Source of the DNA: Sideroxydans sp.
GTDB lineage: Bacteria > Pseudomonadota > Gammaproteobacteria > Burkholderiales > Gallionellaceae
Assembly (NCBI GenBank): GCA_020057805.1
Contig: JAGVFD010000050.1
Location: 1-5,574 of the forward strand
DNA length: 5,574 nucleotides
Direction: 5' to 3'
Positions 5,524 through 5,574 of this stretch are shown piece after piece. The notes beneath the pieces were generated by a model. The model saw only the letters and a list, made by a program, of their open reading frames with translations, ran no database searches and was not told the DNA's origin. Numbering within the stretch: the stretch's first letter is position 1; each line of letters opens with the position of its first letter. Both the position numbers and the translations under genes were made by a program.

Positions 5524-5527
5524 CTCC
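5524..5527 (-). promoter_or_regulatory. Ribosome binding site of znuA
   Basis: GGAG on the minus strand (within TGGAGT) lies 6 bases before the ATG at 5517-5515. It fixes this start and contrasts with the poor sites of the downstream genes. Confidence 0.7.
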
Positions 5528-5549
5528 AGAAAGTGCGAAAAAATTTTTC

Positions 5550-5574
5550 CACGAAAAGCACGAAAGACACGAAA
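5550..5574. repeat. 9-bp tandem repeat (cacgaaa-NN), cut by window edge
   Basis: Three cacgaaa units start at 5550, 5559 and 5568, exactly 9 bases apart with variable spacers (ag, ga). The array reaches the window end and may continue. On the minus strand it reads TTTCGTG repeated. Similar 'TTTCGTG' runs occur upstream of genes in many bacteria as dispersed sequences. It lies 33 bases upstream of the znuA start, so it would fall in the promoter or leader region. Confidence 0.6.

Overview
The window looks like an ordinary chromosomal segment of a Gram-negative proteobacterium with moderate GC content. A betaproteobacterium (Nitrosomonadales/Gallionella-like) is my best guess. It rests on the aroE-mtgA gene pair, the style of the metal transporter genes and the many short palindromic intergenic repeats. 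This is inference from gene order and protein style, not a database match.

Layout: bases 1-783 (+) are the 3' end of a large secreted or surface repeat protein whose start lies outside the window. Bases 784-1019 separate it from the convergent minus-strand genes and are packed with inverted repeats, including an approximately 89-bp near-perfect palindrome. From 5517 down to 1020 all genes are on the minus strand, in transcription order: znuA-like periplasmic metal-binding protein (5517-4621), COG0523/CobW-type GTPase (4510-3500), znuB-like membrane permease (3309-2563), aroE shikimate dehydrogenase (2521-1712) and mtgA monofunctional peptidoglycan glycosyltransferase (1715-1020). mtgA overlaps aroE by four bases (ATGA).

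The first three minus-strand genes form a zinc (or related divalent metal) acquisition and allocation module: a periplasmic binding protein, a permease and a cytoplasmic metallochaperone-type GTPase. The ATPase subunit (ZnuC) that should power the permease is not in the window. It may lie beyond base 5574 or elsewhere in the genome. aroE and mtgA are housekeeping genes for aromatic amino acid synthesis and cell-wall glycan synthesis. A candidate sigma-70 promoter at the end of znuB could transcribe them separately from the metal genes.

The intergenic gaps carry three copies of one REP-like hairpin family (3328-3388, 3448-3476, 4541-4568). One copy has a compensatory pair change in its stem and another carries a 33-bp insertion in its loop. 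A 9-bp tandem repeat sits at the right edge, upstream of znuA. I found no tRNA, rRNA, CRISPR array, transposase or phage gene. No gene-free stretch exceeds 300 bases. I see no strong case for a wholly new system; the most interesting material is the metal module without its ATPase and the structured intergenic repeats.
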